The notes: generated by a model not told the origin, from the sequence alone. 5,236 bases of DNA from CAZNHL01 sp964572965 (GCA_964572965.1 CAZNHL010000141.1:1-5236), one strand, 5' to 3'; positions 1 to 5,236 are shown, numbered from the stretch's first letter. Program-made: numbers and translations.

Positions 1-86
1 GCCCCGTCAATACCGTTACCTTGAGAAAGGACAGTAAGGTTCATGCAAAGAGCTGCATATACTGTTAGCAGTAGATGTTTTTTCAT
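1..86 (-). CDS. N-terminus of an exported protein (partial, runs off the left edge)
   Basis: The first 28 codons are visible, starting at an ATG at 86-84. They read MKKHLLL, then a hydrophobic stretch (TVYAALCMNLTVL), then SQGNGIDG. A short basic start, an apolar core and a small polar residue followed by Gln is a typical Sec signal peptide of Bacteroidota, with likely cleavage near Ser20/Gln21. The protein is therefore probably exported to the periplasm, outer membrane or outside. Nothing of the mature domain is in the window, so no function can be given. The gene reads in the same direction as the GDPD gene but begins about 300 bases beyond its stop, with a long hairpin between, so a shared operon is unlikely. 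No Shine-Dalgarno sequence precedes the ATG. The call rests on the signal-peptide pattern and reading frame only. Confidence 0.6.
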   Translation of the reverse strand, partial: MKKHLLLTVYAALCMNLTVLSQGNGIDG

Positions 87-192
87 AGCCGGAAAAAATA
101 AAAGTGTAGTGATTTTATTTAACAAAACTTTATTACGCGTAGATGTGCCTGAGGATCAAATTGCTGTGGTGTGCCAAGTGGTTGGGGGTGAA

Positions 193-249
193 GTTTTGAA
201 AGCTCTTTTTTATAAAAGTAACTTTACTTTCATAAAAAAGAGCTAAAAC
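193..249. repeat. Long near-perfect inverted repeat (hairpin)
   Basis: The arms AGCTCTTTTTTAT (201-213) and ATAAAAAAGAGCT (232-244) pair perfectly over 13 bp. After one A/C mismatch (214/231) the stem continues as AAAGTAA (215-221) with TTACTTT (224-230), closing on a tiny loop. Outside, GTTTT (193-197) can pair with AAAAC (245-249) across a 3-base bulge. It lies between the end of the GDPD gene and the start of the exported-protein gene. It could act as a terminator, but on neither strand is the stem followed by a T-run: the T tract sits in the outer 5' arm, the reverse of the usual order. A transcript-stabilising hairpin, a cruciform site or a remnant of a small mobile element are alternatives. 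Confidence 0.75.
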
Positions 250-368
250 ATACATTAGGAAATGGAGGGTATATGTCTCCAAATTGATATTGGAAGCGTT
301 TTTTTACTTTAATCAGAAATTCTTTCTACGTTTTATTACATGCATAGTATTTTGCCGGAAAAGATAAT

Positions 369-382
369 ACTGATGTATCAGT
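369..382 (-). terminator. Weak hairpin just past the GDPD stop
   Basis: ACTGAT (369-374) and ATCAGT (377-382) form an inverted repeat two bases beyond the GDPD stop codon. On the minus strand it is followed by ATTATCTTTT, which is only moderately T-rich. With a 4-base loop the stem is 5 bp, so this would be a weak terminator at best. The rest of the stretch from 250 to 368 is AT-rich, with short 5-bp inverted repeats (for example TCCAA/TTGGA at 278-294) and nothing I can call. Confidence 0.3.
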
Positions 383-384
383 TT

Positions 385-1283
385 TTAAGGACTTAAAGTT
401 TTGATGGCTCTATCAGGGTAATCACTGATGATTCCGTCAACTCCCCATTTTTTCAACCTGAGCATATCTTCCGGCATGTTTACTGTCCATGGAATGACTT
501 TAATATTGTAAAAATGTAATTTCTCTATACTTTCCGGGTTTAGAAGAGTATAGTCGGCACTGTAAATTTGTGGCCTGAAACCAAGTGATTCCAGATTTTC
601 ATCAATCGAATCGGTATTTTCTACCAGGGCAGAAAGTGTTACTTCAGGGTGTTTTTTATGCCAGTATTGCAGCACATTAAAATCGAAAGACTGGATAGTG
701 ATTCTGTCCCAGCTGATATATTGGTTTATTACCGCGTAAACGAGTTCTGAAAATTCTTCAGGCTCCGGCTGAAAAGTACTATAGCTTTCAACTTCACTTT
801 TAATTTCAATATTGTATTTTACCCGTGGCAGATTTTTTTTCTTGATTTTTGCTTCTATTGTTTTAAAAACCTCACTCAATAAAGGTTTTGAGGTTTTCAT
901 TTTTGTCTGATCGGGAAATCGGCTGTTTACTTTACTACCACAATCAAAAGCTTTTATTTCAGCATAAGTCATTTGATAAATGTTAAAGCTTTTCTCCTGA
1001 GCTTCGTCATATGGTTTTCCCTTAGTGTCAAGGCAAATTGCTGCGGACATCCATGGTTCATGCGATACCAGAACCTGTTTGTCTTTTGTAATGACAACGT
1101 CCAGTTCCAGAGTGGTTACCCCAAGGTCCAGCGCTGTAAGAAACGCGCCGACTGTATTTTCAGGCTTTAAACCTCTGGCGCCTCTATGGCCCNNNNNNNN
1201 NNGCCCTGAATATCGAAGTTTTGAGCAATAGCAACGGTACCGGACAGGGCAAGCATACTAACAAAAATGAGTTTAATGAACAT
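385..1283 (-). CDS. Exported glycerophosphodiester phosphodiesterase (GDPD family)
   Basis: The enzyme hydrolyses glycerophosphodiesters from phospholipid turnover to glycerol 3-phosphate and an alcohol. The start is the ATG at 1283-1281. It gives a signal peptide (MFIKLIFVSMLALSGTVAIA, then QNFDIQG), so the protein should act outside the inner membrane. Joining the contigs over their shared GCCC gives 294 residues, usual for the family. Motifs follow in order: HRGARG at 28-33 (catalytic His28, Arg29), PENT at 36-39, ELDV at 55-58 (metal-binding Glu55 and Asp57), SHE at 69-71 (second catalytic His70), NIEIK at 153-157, SFD at 194-196, PWTVN at 260-264, and GVDGIISDYPDR at the end. The second catalytic motif is HE where HD is common. 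The 10 N at 1193-1202 fall between Gly27 and His28. Taken literally they break the frame, which would make the downstream ATG at 1050 look like a start and remove half of the active site. The gene is divergent from metY. Confidence 0.92.
1193..1202. other. Scaffold gap inside the GDPD gene
   Basis: Ten N separate two contigs. The left side ends in GGCCC and the right side begins GCCCTG. Overlapping the shared GCCC restores CAG GGC CAT AGA on the minus strand, i.e. Gln-Gly-His-Arg, exactly the start of the GDPD active-site motif, in frame on both sides. The gap is therefore probably negative (an unmerged 4-base overlap) rather than missing sequence. Confidence 0.85.
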
Positions 1284-1315
1284 ATCTGAAAAGTTAATAT
1301 AGAATACTTACGAAT

Positions 1316-1343
1316 CAATTATATTAGTGGATGAATTGTACAA
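1316..1343 (-). promoter_or_regulatory. Candidate promoter of the GDPD gene
   Basis: On the minus strand TTG (1343-1341) is followed after 17 bases by TATAATTG (1323-1316), one mismatch from the Bacteroidota -7 word TAnnTTTG. The implied leader is about 30 bases. The TTG lies inside the palindrome ATTGTACAAT. The match is by eye and the region is AT-rich, so chance matches are possible. Confidence 0.4.
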
Positions 1344-1344
1344 T
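1335..1344. promoter_or_regulatory. 10-bp palindrome ATTGTACAAT, candidate operator
   Basis: This perfect palindrome lies in the 150-base divergent region between the GDPD gene and metY and overlaps the predicted -33 TTG of the GDPD promoter. Its core fits the GTM-KAC type of site described for the FadR subfamily of GntR regulators, and two GntR regulators are encoded in this window. A palindrome this short is expected a few times per 5 kb by chance, so only its position gives it weight. A second small inverted repeat, CATAG-N5-CTATG, lies nearby at 1355-1369. Confidence 0.35.
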
Positions 1345-1366
1345 ATATAAATCCCATAGGAAAACT

Positions 1367-1396
1367 ATGAAAATTGAAATATTCTTGTTAATTATG
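1367..1396 (+). promoter_or_regulatory. Weak candidate promoter for metY
   Basis: ATG (1367-1369, against TTG) is followed after 19 bases by TAATTATG (1389-1396), one mismatch from TAnnTTTG. Transcription would begin near 1403, leaving a leader of about 30 bases. That is too short for a riboswitch, and I see no SAM-riboswitch-like folding in the 150-base region. No Shine-Dalgarno sequence is present; the bases before the metY ATG are A/T-rich (ACAATACAAT). Confidence 0.22.
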
Positions 1397-1433
1397 CGTT
1401 ATATAGGCTGAACTTTAAACATAACAATACAAT

Positions 1434-2735
1434 ATGGCTAATCAACTTAAATTTGAAACACTTCAGTTACATGCGGGACAGGAAATAGACCCGACTACAC
1501 AATCGCGTGCAGTGCCTATTTACCAGACAACCTCTTACGCTTTTAAAAGTGCTGAACATGGAGCCAATCTTTTTGCGCTGAAAGAATTCGGAAACATTTA
1601 TACCAGAATACAGAACCCGACGACCGATGTATTTGAAAAGCGAGTGGCGGCATTGGAAGGCGGGGTAGCTGCTTTGGCTGTAGCGTCTGGTCAGGCGGCG
1701 CAGTTTATTGCGTTAAATAATATCCTTCAGGCCGGCGATAATTTTGTCAGTAGTTCTTTCCTGTATGGCGGAACATTTAACCAGTTTAAGGTTTCTTTTA
1801 AAAGACTTGGTATTGACGTACGTTTTGCTGAAAAAGACAGTGTTGAAAGTTTTGAGAAGCTTATAGATAGTAAAACAAAGGCCATTTATATAGAAACAAT
1901 CGGTAATCCTGAGTTCAATATCCCTGATTTTGAGAAACTGGCAGAACTTGCCAAGAGAAAGGACATTCCTTTGGTGGTTGATAACACATTTGGAGCGGCA
2001 GGTTATTTGTTCCGTCCGTTGGAACATGGCGCCAATGTAGTAGTGGAGTCGGCAACCAAGTGGATTGGCGGACACGGAACAAGTATAGGTGGCGTAATTG
2101 TTGACGGCGGTAATTACAATTGGGGCAATGGAAAGTATCCGCAATTTACAGAGCCTGCTGAAGGTTACCACGGTCTGAAATTCTGGGATGTATTTGGTAG
2201 CGATGGCCCATTCGGCAACATTGCTTTCATTATCAGAGCAAGGGTAGAGGGTCTCCGCGACTGGGGTCCTGCAATCAGCCCTTTCAACTCTTTCCTGTTA
2301 ATACAAGGTTTAGAAACACTTTCGCTGCGTGTACAACGCCATGTTGAAAATGCACTTGAACTGGCTAAGTGGCTTGAAAAACACGAGTCTGTTGAAAGCG
2401 TAAATTACCCGGGTCTGGAAAGCAGCAAGTATCATAGTCTTGCAAAAAAATACCTGAAAAGAGGCTTTGGAGGTGTATTGAGCTTTAAAGTAAAAGGAGG
2501 GGCAGTGCTGGCTTCACAGTTTGTCAATAGCCTTGAGCTGGCAAGCCACCTGGCCAATGTGGGCGATGCTAAAACACTGATCATTCAGCCTTCAACAACA
2601 ACACACCAGCAATTGTCTGAAGCAGAACAACTGGCCAGCGGCGTGGATCCGTCTATGCTAAGAGTTTCAGTTGGCATTGAGCATATAGATGATATCAAAG
2701 CCGATTTTGAACAGGCATTTGCAAAACTGAAGTAA
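1434..2735 (+). CDS. metY: O-acetylhomoserine sulfhydrylase (MetY), PLP enzyme
   Basis: This cytoplasmic enzyme condenses O-acetylhomoserine with sulfide to give homocysteine and acetate, the direct sulfhydrylation route to methionine. The 433 residues are the usual length and the gene is intact. It belongs to the Cys/Met-metabolism PLP family (fold type I). Visible marks are TLQLHAGQ near the start, PIYQTTSY (28-35), YTR (56-58), a SGQAA glycine-rich loop (85-89), LYGGT with Tyr111 stacking on PLP, VVDNTF with Asp183, and SATKWIGGHGT with the PLP-binding Lys209. LRVSVGIEHIDD near the C-terminus carries Arg410, expected to hold the substrate carboxylate. The insert GKYPQFTEPAEGYHG after the PLP lysine is typical of O-acetylhomoserine enzymes and argues against cystathionine gamma-synthase or gamma-lyase. 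Substrate preference for the acetyl over the succinyl ester is inferred from family resemblance. The start at 1434 matches the family N-terminus. It appears monocistronic, ending in a hairpin zone that faces a convergent regulator gene. Confidence 0.95.
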   Translation: MANQLKFETLQLHAGQEIDPTTQSRAVPIYQTTSYAFKSAEHGANLFALKEFGNIYTRIQNPTTDVFEKRVAALEGGVAALAVASGQAAQFIALNNILQAGDNFVSSSFLYGGTFNQFKVSFKRLGIDVRFAEKDSVESFEKLIDSKTKAIYIETIGNPEFNIPDFEKLAELAKRKDIPLVVDNTFGAAGYLFRPLEHGANVVVESATKWIGGHGTSIGGVIVDGGNYNWGNGKYPQFTEPAEGYHGLKFWDVFGSDGPFGNIAFIIRARVEGLRDWGPAISPFNSFLLIQGLETLSLRVQRHVENALELAKWLEKHESVESVNYPGLESSKYHSLAKKYLKRGFGGVLSFKVKGGAVLASQFVNSLELASHLANVGDAKTLIIQPSTTTHQQLSEAEQLASGVDPSMLRVSVGIEHIDDIKADFEQAFAKLK

Positions 2736-2736
2736 T

Positions 2737-2767
2737 TTAAGCCGGAGGTGTTAAAAGCCCGGCTTAA
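2737..2767 (+). terminator. Hairpin immediately after metY
   Basis: TTAAGCCGG (2737-2745) pairs perfectly with CCGGCTTAA (2759-2767) across a 13-base loop, starting two bases after the metY stop. The bases that follow (TTAATTTG) are only partly T-rich, so this may be a weak terminator or a 3'-end stabilising hairpin backed up by the stronger one at 2844. Confidence 0.5.
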
Positions 2768-2843
2768 TTAATTTGCTAGAAGTTTTCTGCCGTTCTTGCC
2801 GGATTACAGATTTATACCGGAACGCCAGAAACTTATTAAGGTA

Positions 2844-2883
2844 AATCCCCTCAGAATGAAATGTTTTGAGGGGATTATTTTTT
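2844..2883. terminator. Strong terminator between convergent metY and the GntR gene
   Basis: AATCCCCTCA (2844-2853) pairs with TGAGGGGATT (2867-2876), and the stem can extend inward by a G-T and two A-T pairs. On the plus strand it is followed by A and six T (2877-2883), a classic intrinsic terminator for metY. The stop codon of the convergent regulator (2877-2875) lies at the edge of the stem, so on the minus strand the same hairpin starts at the regulator's stop codon. In that direction the trailing bases (TTACCTTAATAAG) are less T-rich, so termination is probably stronger for metY. Confidence 0.75.
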
Positions 2884-3563
2884 ACGCTTATTGTAAGCCA
2901 CATTCAACGACTTAAGCCTTAACTTCAATGCAGCTTCGTGTTCACCATTTCTTATGAGCCTGGTAAACTCTCTTAATTGTTCCTGTGCTTTTTCTATAGC
3001 ACTGTTGTCGTTGATGTAGTATGTCTTAAAGTCACCGAATACCTTCACATAAAGCTCTTTAATGACAGAAACAGCAAAAGGCATTTTTGAAGGGCCATAT
3101 ATAACATCAACGGTGCGCCATATCAGCATCAGCAGATTTTTCTGGCTCGACCAATCCTGACTGCTGTCATAGCTATTGTCCATTTTCAGTAAATCCTCTT
3201 CAGTATATTTCGGAATGGCCGCCTTTAAAACCAGCGGAATCAACGACTGAAGCAACTCTTTGGCTTCAGCTATCTCATGAGAATCCCAGCTTCTGACAAC
3301 AGCGCCTTTGTAGGGAATAGTAACAATGTAGCCTTCGCTTTCAAGGTTTTTAAGAGCTTCTCTCAAAGGAATCCGGCTTATTCCCAATTCTTTCGCAATA
3401 TGTTCCTCCCGTAAGCGAGTGCCGGCTTCAAGCTCCCCAAAAATAATCTTCTCTTTCAGAAACTCGCTTCCGTCATGATAATTCTCGTCTGCTGTTATCG
3501 ACNNNNNNNNNNTTTCAGAAACTCGCTTACCGTTACCGCTAAGGGCATTGAGGATTTCTTCAT
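2875..3563 (-). CDS. GntR-family regulator, copy 1 (FCD-like, interrupted by an assembly gap)
   Basis: This is a transcription factor with a winged helix-turn-helix and an all-helical ligand domain. The ATG at 3563-3561 gives MKKSSMPLAVTVSEFLK, matching the start of copy 2. Joining the contigs at their shared 16-base word gives 209 residues. The DNA-binding domain covers about 8-70; the HTH holds LREEHIAKELGISR and IPLREALKNLESEGY (family mark PLREAL), and the wing is IPYKGAVV. Residues 71-209 are helical, with LIP, LKAAI.KYTEEDL, IKELYVK (148-154) and an end rich in Lys/Arg. The histidines that bind metal in many FCD domains are absent. It aligns without gaps to copy 2 over 200 residues. A TTG at 3387 is an internal Leu codon within the HTH and not a start. 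Without the join, the frame runs on into 34 bases that match no GntR N-terminus. The target is unknown. Confidence 0.87.
3454..3528. repeat. 16-base word duplicated on both sides of a scaffold gap
   Basis: TTTCAGAAACTCGCTT occurs at 3454-3469 and again at 3513-3528, directly after the 10 N (3503-3512). On the minus strand both copies read Ser-Glu-Phe-Leu-Lys in the same frame. Collapsing them into one gives a protein start that matches the paralogue residue for residue in position. The 33 bases between the first copy and the N run (3470-3502) are then left over. They probably come from a chimeric or mis-extended contig end, or from another gene sharing this word. Confidence 0.7.
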
Positions 3564-3575
3564 AAATAAATATAA

Positions 3576-3605
3576 ATAAGGTAGCTATAGTATAAAGTTA
3601 ATCAA
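3576..3605 (-). promoter_or_regulatory. Candidate promoter of GntR copy 1
   Basis: On the minus strand TTG (3605-3603) is followed after exactly 19 bases by TACCTTAT (3583-3576), matching TAnnTTTG at four of the six defined positions. The leader to the ATG at 3563 would be very short. Its presence, together with the 365-base gap from copy 2, suggests the two regulators are transcribed separately. Confidence 0.33.
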
Positions 3606-3928
3606 TTTGCACCAGCAAGTATTGGCGGGTCTATCCGCTAAAATCATTATCATCAGGAAACCTCACCCGTTCCCATATTTACAGTTACCCCCTGCAGAGG
3701 TCGCATCAATTTAAATGGAATATTTGCAGTTCTGTCTAAAGCCACCAAGAGGCAGAGAAACAATCAAACTCTGCCAGCGTTGTTTGCCATAAATGTTTGA
3801 CCTCGTCCTGGTCACCACTAAACGGACATTACCTATTATACACGTTTGTTATGATAGCAACCATCATATTAAGCAAGAGCCAATAAATTAGTGAGGGAAG
3901 TTATTGGTAGGCCAAAGAACTATTGTTG
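3606..3928. other. Intergenic region between the two regulators; no gene supported
   Basis: This stretch is longer than the usual gap between tandem genes and is richer in GC than the AT-rich upstream regions nearby. Several frames stay open for 30 to 50 codons on both strands, the longest at 3642-3800 plus. None has a convincing start, an upstream signal or a recognised product. A small inverted repeat (ATGAT-N7-ATCAT, around 3850-3866) lies some 60 bases past the copy 2 stop but has no T-run. It may hold a decayed gene or a terminator I cannot resolve. Confidence 0.5.
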
Positions 3929-4582
3929 TCAAACAGGGGCAAGCACTTGCAGAGTTTCACGGATTTTGGAAGTACTGTTCTTTATGGATTTAACACGGCC
4001 TTTCAGGGCCTCCTCGTGCCTGCCACTGCGAATCAATTCTACAAAATCTTTTGCTTGTTTTTGCAAAGCTTCAATCGTTTTAGTGTTATTAACAAACAAC
4101 ATCTTAAACGTAGTAAAACTTTTTACATAGAGTTCTTTTATCAGATTCAGAGTATAGTCCTTTTTTGCAGGTTTATACATCAGTTCTGTCATTTCATGAG
4201 TCATTTTCAAAAAACTGTCCTGCTTAGACCAGCCATCCATATCATCATAAATCGTTTCCAGTTTCGCAAGATCCTCCTCCGTGTAGTTGGCAATGGCAGC
4301 TTTTAAAAGAACAGGTACTAAAAGATCCATCAAATCCAGAGCTTCAATTATTTCCTCAATACTTCTTTCCTTTACAACAGCACCTCTAAACGGGATATTG
4401 GTTACATAACCATCACTTTCCAGATTTTTCAGCGCTTCTCTCAACGGAATTCTGCTTACACCAATCTCTTTGGCAATGTGTTCTTCCCGCAGCCATTCAC
4501 CGGGTTCCATTTCACCCAAAATAATCTTCTTTTTCAACCAGTCAGTTACAGAAACTGATAAAGGAACGGTCGTTTTTTTCAT
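3929..4582 (-). CDS. GntR-family regulator, copy 2 (FCD-like ligand domain)
   Basis: An intact transcription factor of 217 residues from the ATG at 4582. An in-frame ATG six codons upstream (4600) is possible, but the downstream start gives MKKTTVPLSV, matching MKKSSMPLAV of copy 1. The winged helix covers about 8-70: LREEHIAKEIGVSR and IPLREALKNLESDGY form the HTH, with the wing at IPFRGAVV. Residues 71-217 are a helical domain of FCD size with LVPVLLKAAIANYTEEDL, LIKELYVK (147-154) and FVELIRSGRHEEAL (180-193). The usual FCD metal ligands are not seen: the D..FH motif reads LKMTHEMTEL, and the His positions of the last helices are Lys, Asp and Val. Only His189 is shared with copy 1. FadR-type proteins normally bind as dimers and release DNA on ligand binding; a small acid or lipid-derived ligand is possible but not shown here. 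Copy 2 has an 8-residue tail lacking in copy 1. Confidence 0.92.
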   Translation of the reverse strand: MKKTTVPLSVSVTDWLKKKIILGEMEPGEWLREEHIAKEIGVSRIPLREALKNLESDGYVTNIPFRGAVVKERSIEEIIEALDLMDLLVPVLLKAAIANYTEEDLAKLETIYDDMDGWSKQDSFLKMTHEMTELMYKPAKKDYTLNLIKELYVKSFTTFKMLFVNNTKTIEALQKQAKDFVELIRSGRHEEALKGRVKSIKNSTSKIRETLQVLAPV

Positions 4583-4634
4583 AGATAAACCAGCAAGCAT
4601 AAATTTCTACCCTAAATACTTAGTTGCATTAAGT

Positions 4635-4664
4635 TAAAGCTATTTTCTGGCTATCCCTAAAAAA
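4635..4664 (-). promoter_or_regulatory. Weak candidate promoter of GntR copy 2
   Basis: On the minus strand TTT (4664-4662, against TTG) is followed after 19 bases by TAGCTTTA (4642-4635), which matches TAnnTTTG except for the last base. The leader would be about 50 bases. The nonamer ACCAGCAAG (plus strand) occurs upstream of both regulators, at 4589-4597 and 3611-3619, though at different distances from the ATG. Confidence 0.27.
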
Positions 4665-4726
4665 TGTTTAAGTTTATTGACTAAATCTTTCTACAAAAAA
4701 TCAGACAGATTATTTTTTATGTTTTG

Positions 4727-4781
4727 CCCGACCCCCATATACTGCCATTGCGACCTCCTTTTTATGCAAGGTGGGGGCGGG
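4727..4781. repeat. GC-rich inverted repeat at the edge of the repeat island
   Basis: CCCGACCCCCA (4727-4737) can pair with TGGGGGCGGG (4772-4781) with one bulged base. It sits at an abrupt change from about 27% GC (4621-4680) to about 60% GC (4741-4800), counted by hand. It may be the end of an inserted segment or a stable structure. From 4782 to 4895 composition drops again and I see no feature. Confidence 0.5.
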
Positions 4782-4895
4782 TATCCGGTACACTGGCGGC
4801 AATAAAGATAGATTTTACGGTTATATTGATAGAGTTGTATGGCACCCTAAAACACAGAGCAGCCATACAGCCAAAAGCGTCGTGTTTATCCTTGT

Positions 4896-5236
4896 TTAAA
4901 CGAACACACACCCGTGCGGTGACATACCGGTGGCTGAGCGCAGTAGCGGCGTATTGCATGCGTCGATAGTTGGAAACCGGTAACCGAGCGCAGCCGAGTC
5001 TATACCCGGTGGCTGAGCGGAGTCGAAGCCAAGCCAAGGGGCCGGTAGGGGCGTATCGCACACACCCGATGATGCATTAAAGTGGTCGGTCAGGAGACGC
5101 AACCACGGACAAAGACTGAGCGTAGCCCATACCCGGTGGCTGAGCGAAGCCGAAGCCAAGCCGAACCGCCGTTAACCGAGCGCAGTAGGGGCGTATCGCA
5201 CACACCCGATGATCCAGTAAGGTGGTCGGTCAGGAG
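4896..5236. repeat. Non-coding GC-rich island of imperfect short repeats built on CNGAGCGNAG
   Basis: The word CTGAGCGNAG occurs four times, with a different base at N each time: C at 4934, G at 5013, T at 5116 and A at 5140. Two more copies read CCGAGCGCAG (4984, 5176). Larger units repeat around it. ATACCCGGTGGCTGAGCG and its GAAGCCAAGCC tail occur at 5002-5037 and 5129-5164 (33 of 36 identical). GAGCGCAGTAG plus GGCGTAT-GCA occur at 4936-4958 and 5178-5200 (21 of 23). TAACCGAGCGCAG occurs at 4981 and 5173. GGCTGAGCGGAGTCGAAGCC has short self-complementary ends. Spacing varies, so it is not a CRISPR array. Open frames across it on the minus strand only translate the repeats. I recall similar TGAGCGNAGNCGAAG words scattered between genes in Bacteroidota, but cannot verify that here. 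The island runs off the right edge. Confidence 0.8.
5045..5096 (+). repeat. 52-base direct repeat, copy 1 (copy 2 at 5185-5236)
   Basis: The unit runs from GTAGGGGCGTATCGCACACA through CCCGATGAT to GTGGTCGGTCAGGAG. It recurs 140 bases on, at 5185-5236, with 49 of 52 bases identical. Copy 2 reaches the last base of the window, so the unit may be longer. The three differences fall in one small central stretch (GCATTAAA against CCAGTAAG). Confidence 0.85.

Noticed and set aside
299..305. Seven T after a small hairpin on the plus strand as a terminator
   Set aside because: No plus-strand gene reads toward it, and the preceding stem (TCCAA/TTGGA) is only 5 bp.
1284..1433. SAM riboswitch upstream of metY
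   Set aside because: The region is short and AT-rich, and I could not see the paired elements or conserved core of a SAM riboswitch.
1713..2171. 152-residue minus-strand open frame inside metY
   Set aside because: It is antisense to a clearly conserved enzyme, has no promoter or family signal, and is best explained as a shadow of metY codon use.
3385..3387. TTG start for GntR copy 1
   Set aside because: It falls in the middle of the helix-turn-helix; coding with clear family motifs continues upstream, and the paralogue starts 39 residues earlier.
3642..3800. 52-codon open frame on the plus strand between the regulators
   Set aside because: It contains no ATG, competing frames are open on the other strand, and no product is recognisable; open by chance is plausible at this length.
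4762..5061. 99-residue open frame on the minus strand in the repeat island
   Set aside because: It is a translation of the GC-rich repeats, overlaps another open frame (4896-5159 minus), has odd composition and matches no family I know.
4896..5236. Possible CRISPR array
   Set aside because: Repeats are of unequal length and imperfect, with irregular offsets (127, 140, 192 bases) and no unique spacers of constant size.

Overview
The window looks like chromosomal DNA of a Bacteroidota species. The genes are AT-rich and have no Shine-Dalgarno sequences before their starts. Several upstream regions carry words resembling the TTG - N17-23 - TAnnTTTG promoter of this phylum. The proteins (an exported phosphodiesterase, MetY, small GntR regulators) fit that assignment. 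Genus cannot be told from the sequence. The window is a scaffold: two runs of exactly 10 N (1193-1202 and 3503-3512) each fall inside a gene. The flanking sequence suggests that in both cases the contig ends really overlap, so both genes are probably intact in the organism.

Layout, left to right. At 1-86 (minus) is the signal-peptide start of an unidentified exported protein. A long near-perfect hairpin (193-249) lies in the gap before it. An exported glycerophosphodiester phosphodiesterase (GDPD) occupies 385-1283 (minus) and is divided by the first N run. A 150-base divergent promoter region follows, with a 10-bp palindrome overlapping the predicted -33 of the GDPD promoter. metY, encoding O-acetylhomoserine sulfhydrylase, is at 1434-2735 (plus). 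Two hairpins between metY and the next, convergent gene make a terminator zone. Two tandem GntR-family regulators, both on the minus strand, lie at 2875-3563 (divided by the second N run) and 3929-4582. They align without gaps over 200 residues, with about 69% identity in the DNA-binding domain and 43% in the ligand domain by hand count. The 365 bases between them hold no gene I can support. From about 4727 to the end the composition shifts to about 60% GC in several stretches. This part is non-coding and holds a dense family of imperfect short repeats built around CNGAGCGNAG.

How the genes relate. metY makes homocysteine from O-acetylhomoserine and sulfide in the cytoplasm. The GDPD would release glycerol 3-phosphate from lipid-derived phosphodiesters outside the inner membrane. 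They are divergent and share only their control region. The two regulators look like a recent duplication that kept one DNA-recognition surface and diverged in signal sensing; their targets are unknown. I saw no defence system, CRISPR array, transposase, tRNA or rRNA. The parts most worth following up are the regulator pair, the 193-249 hairpin and the GC-rich repeat island.
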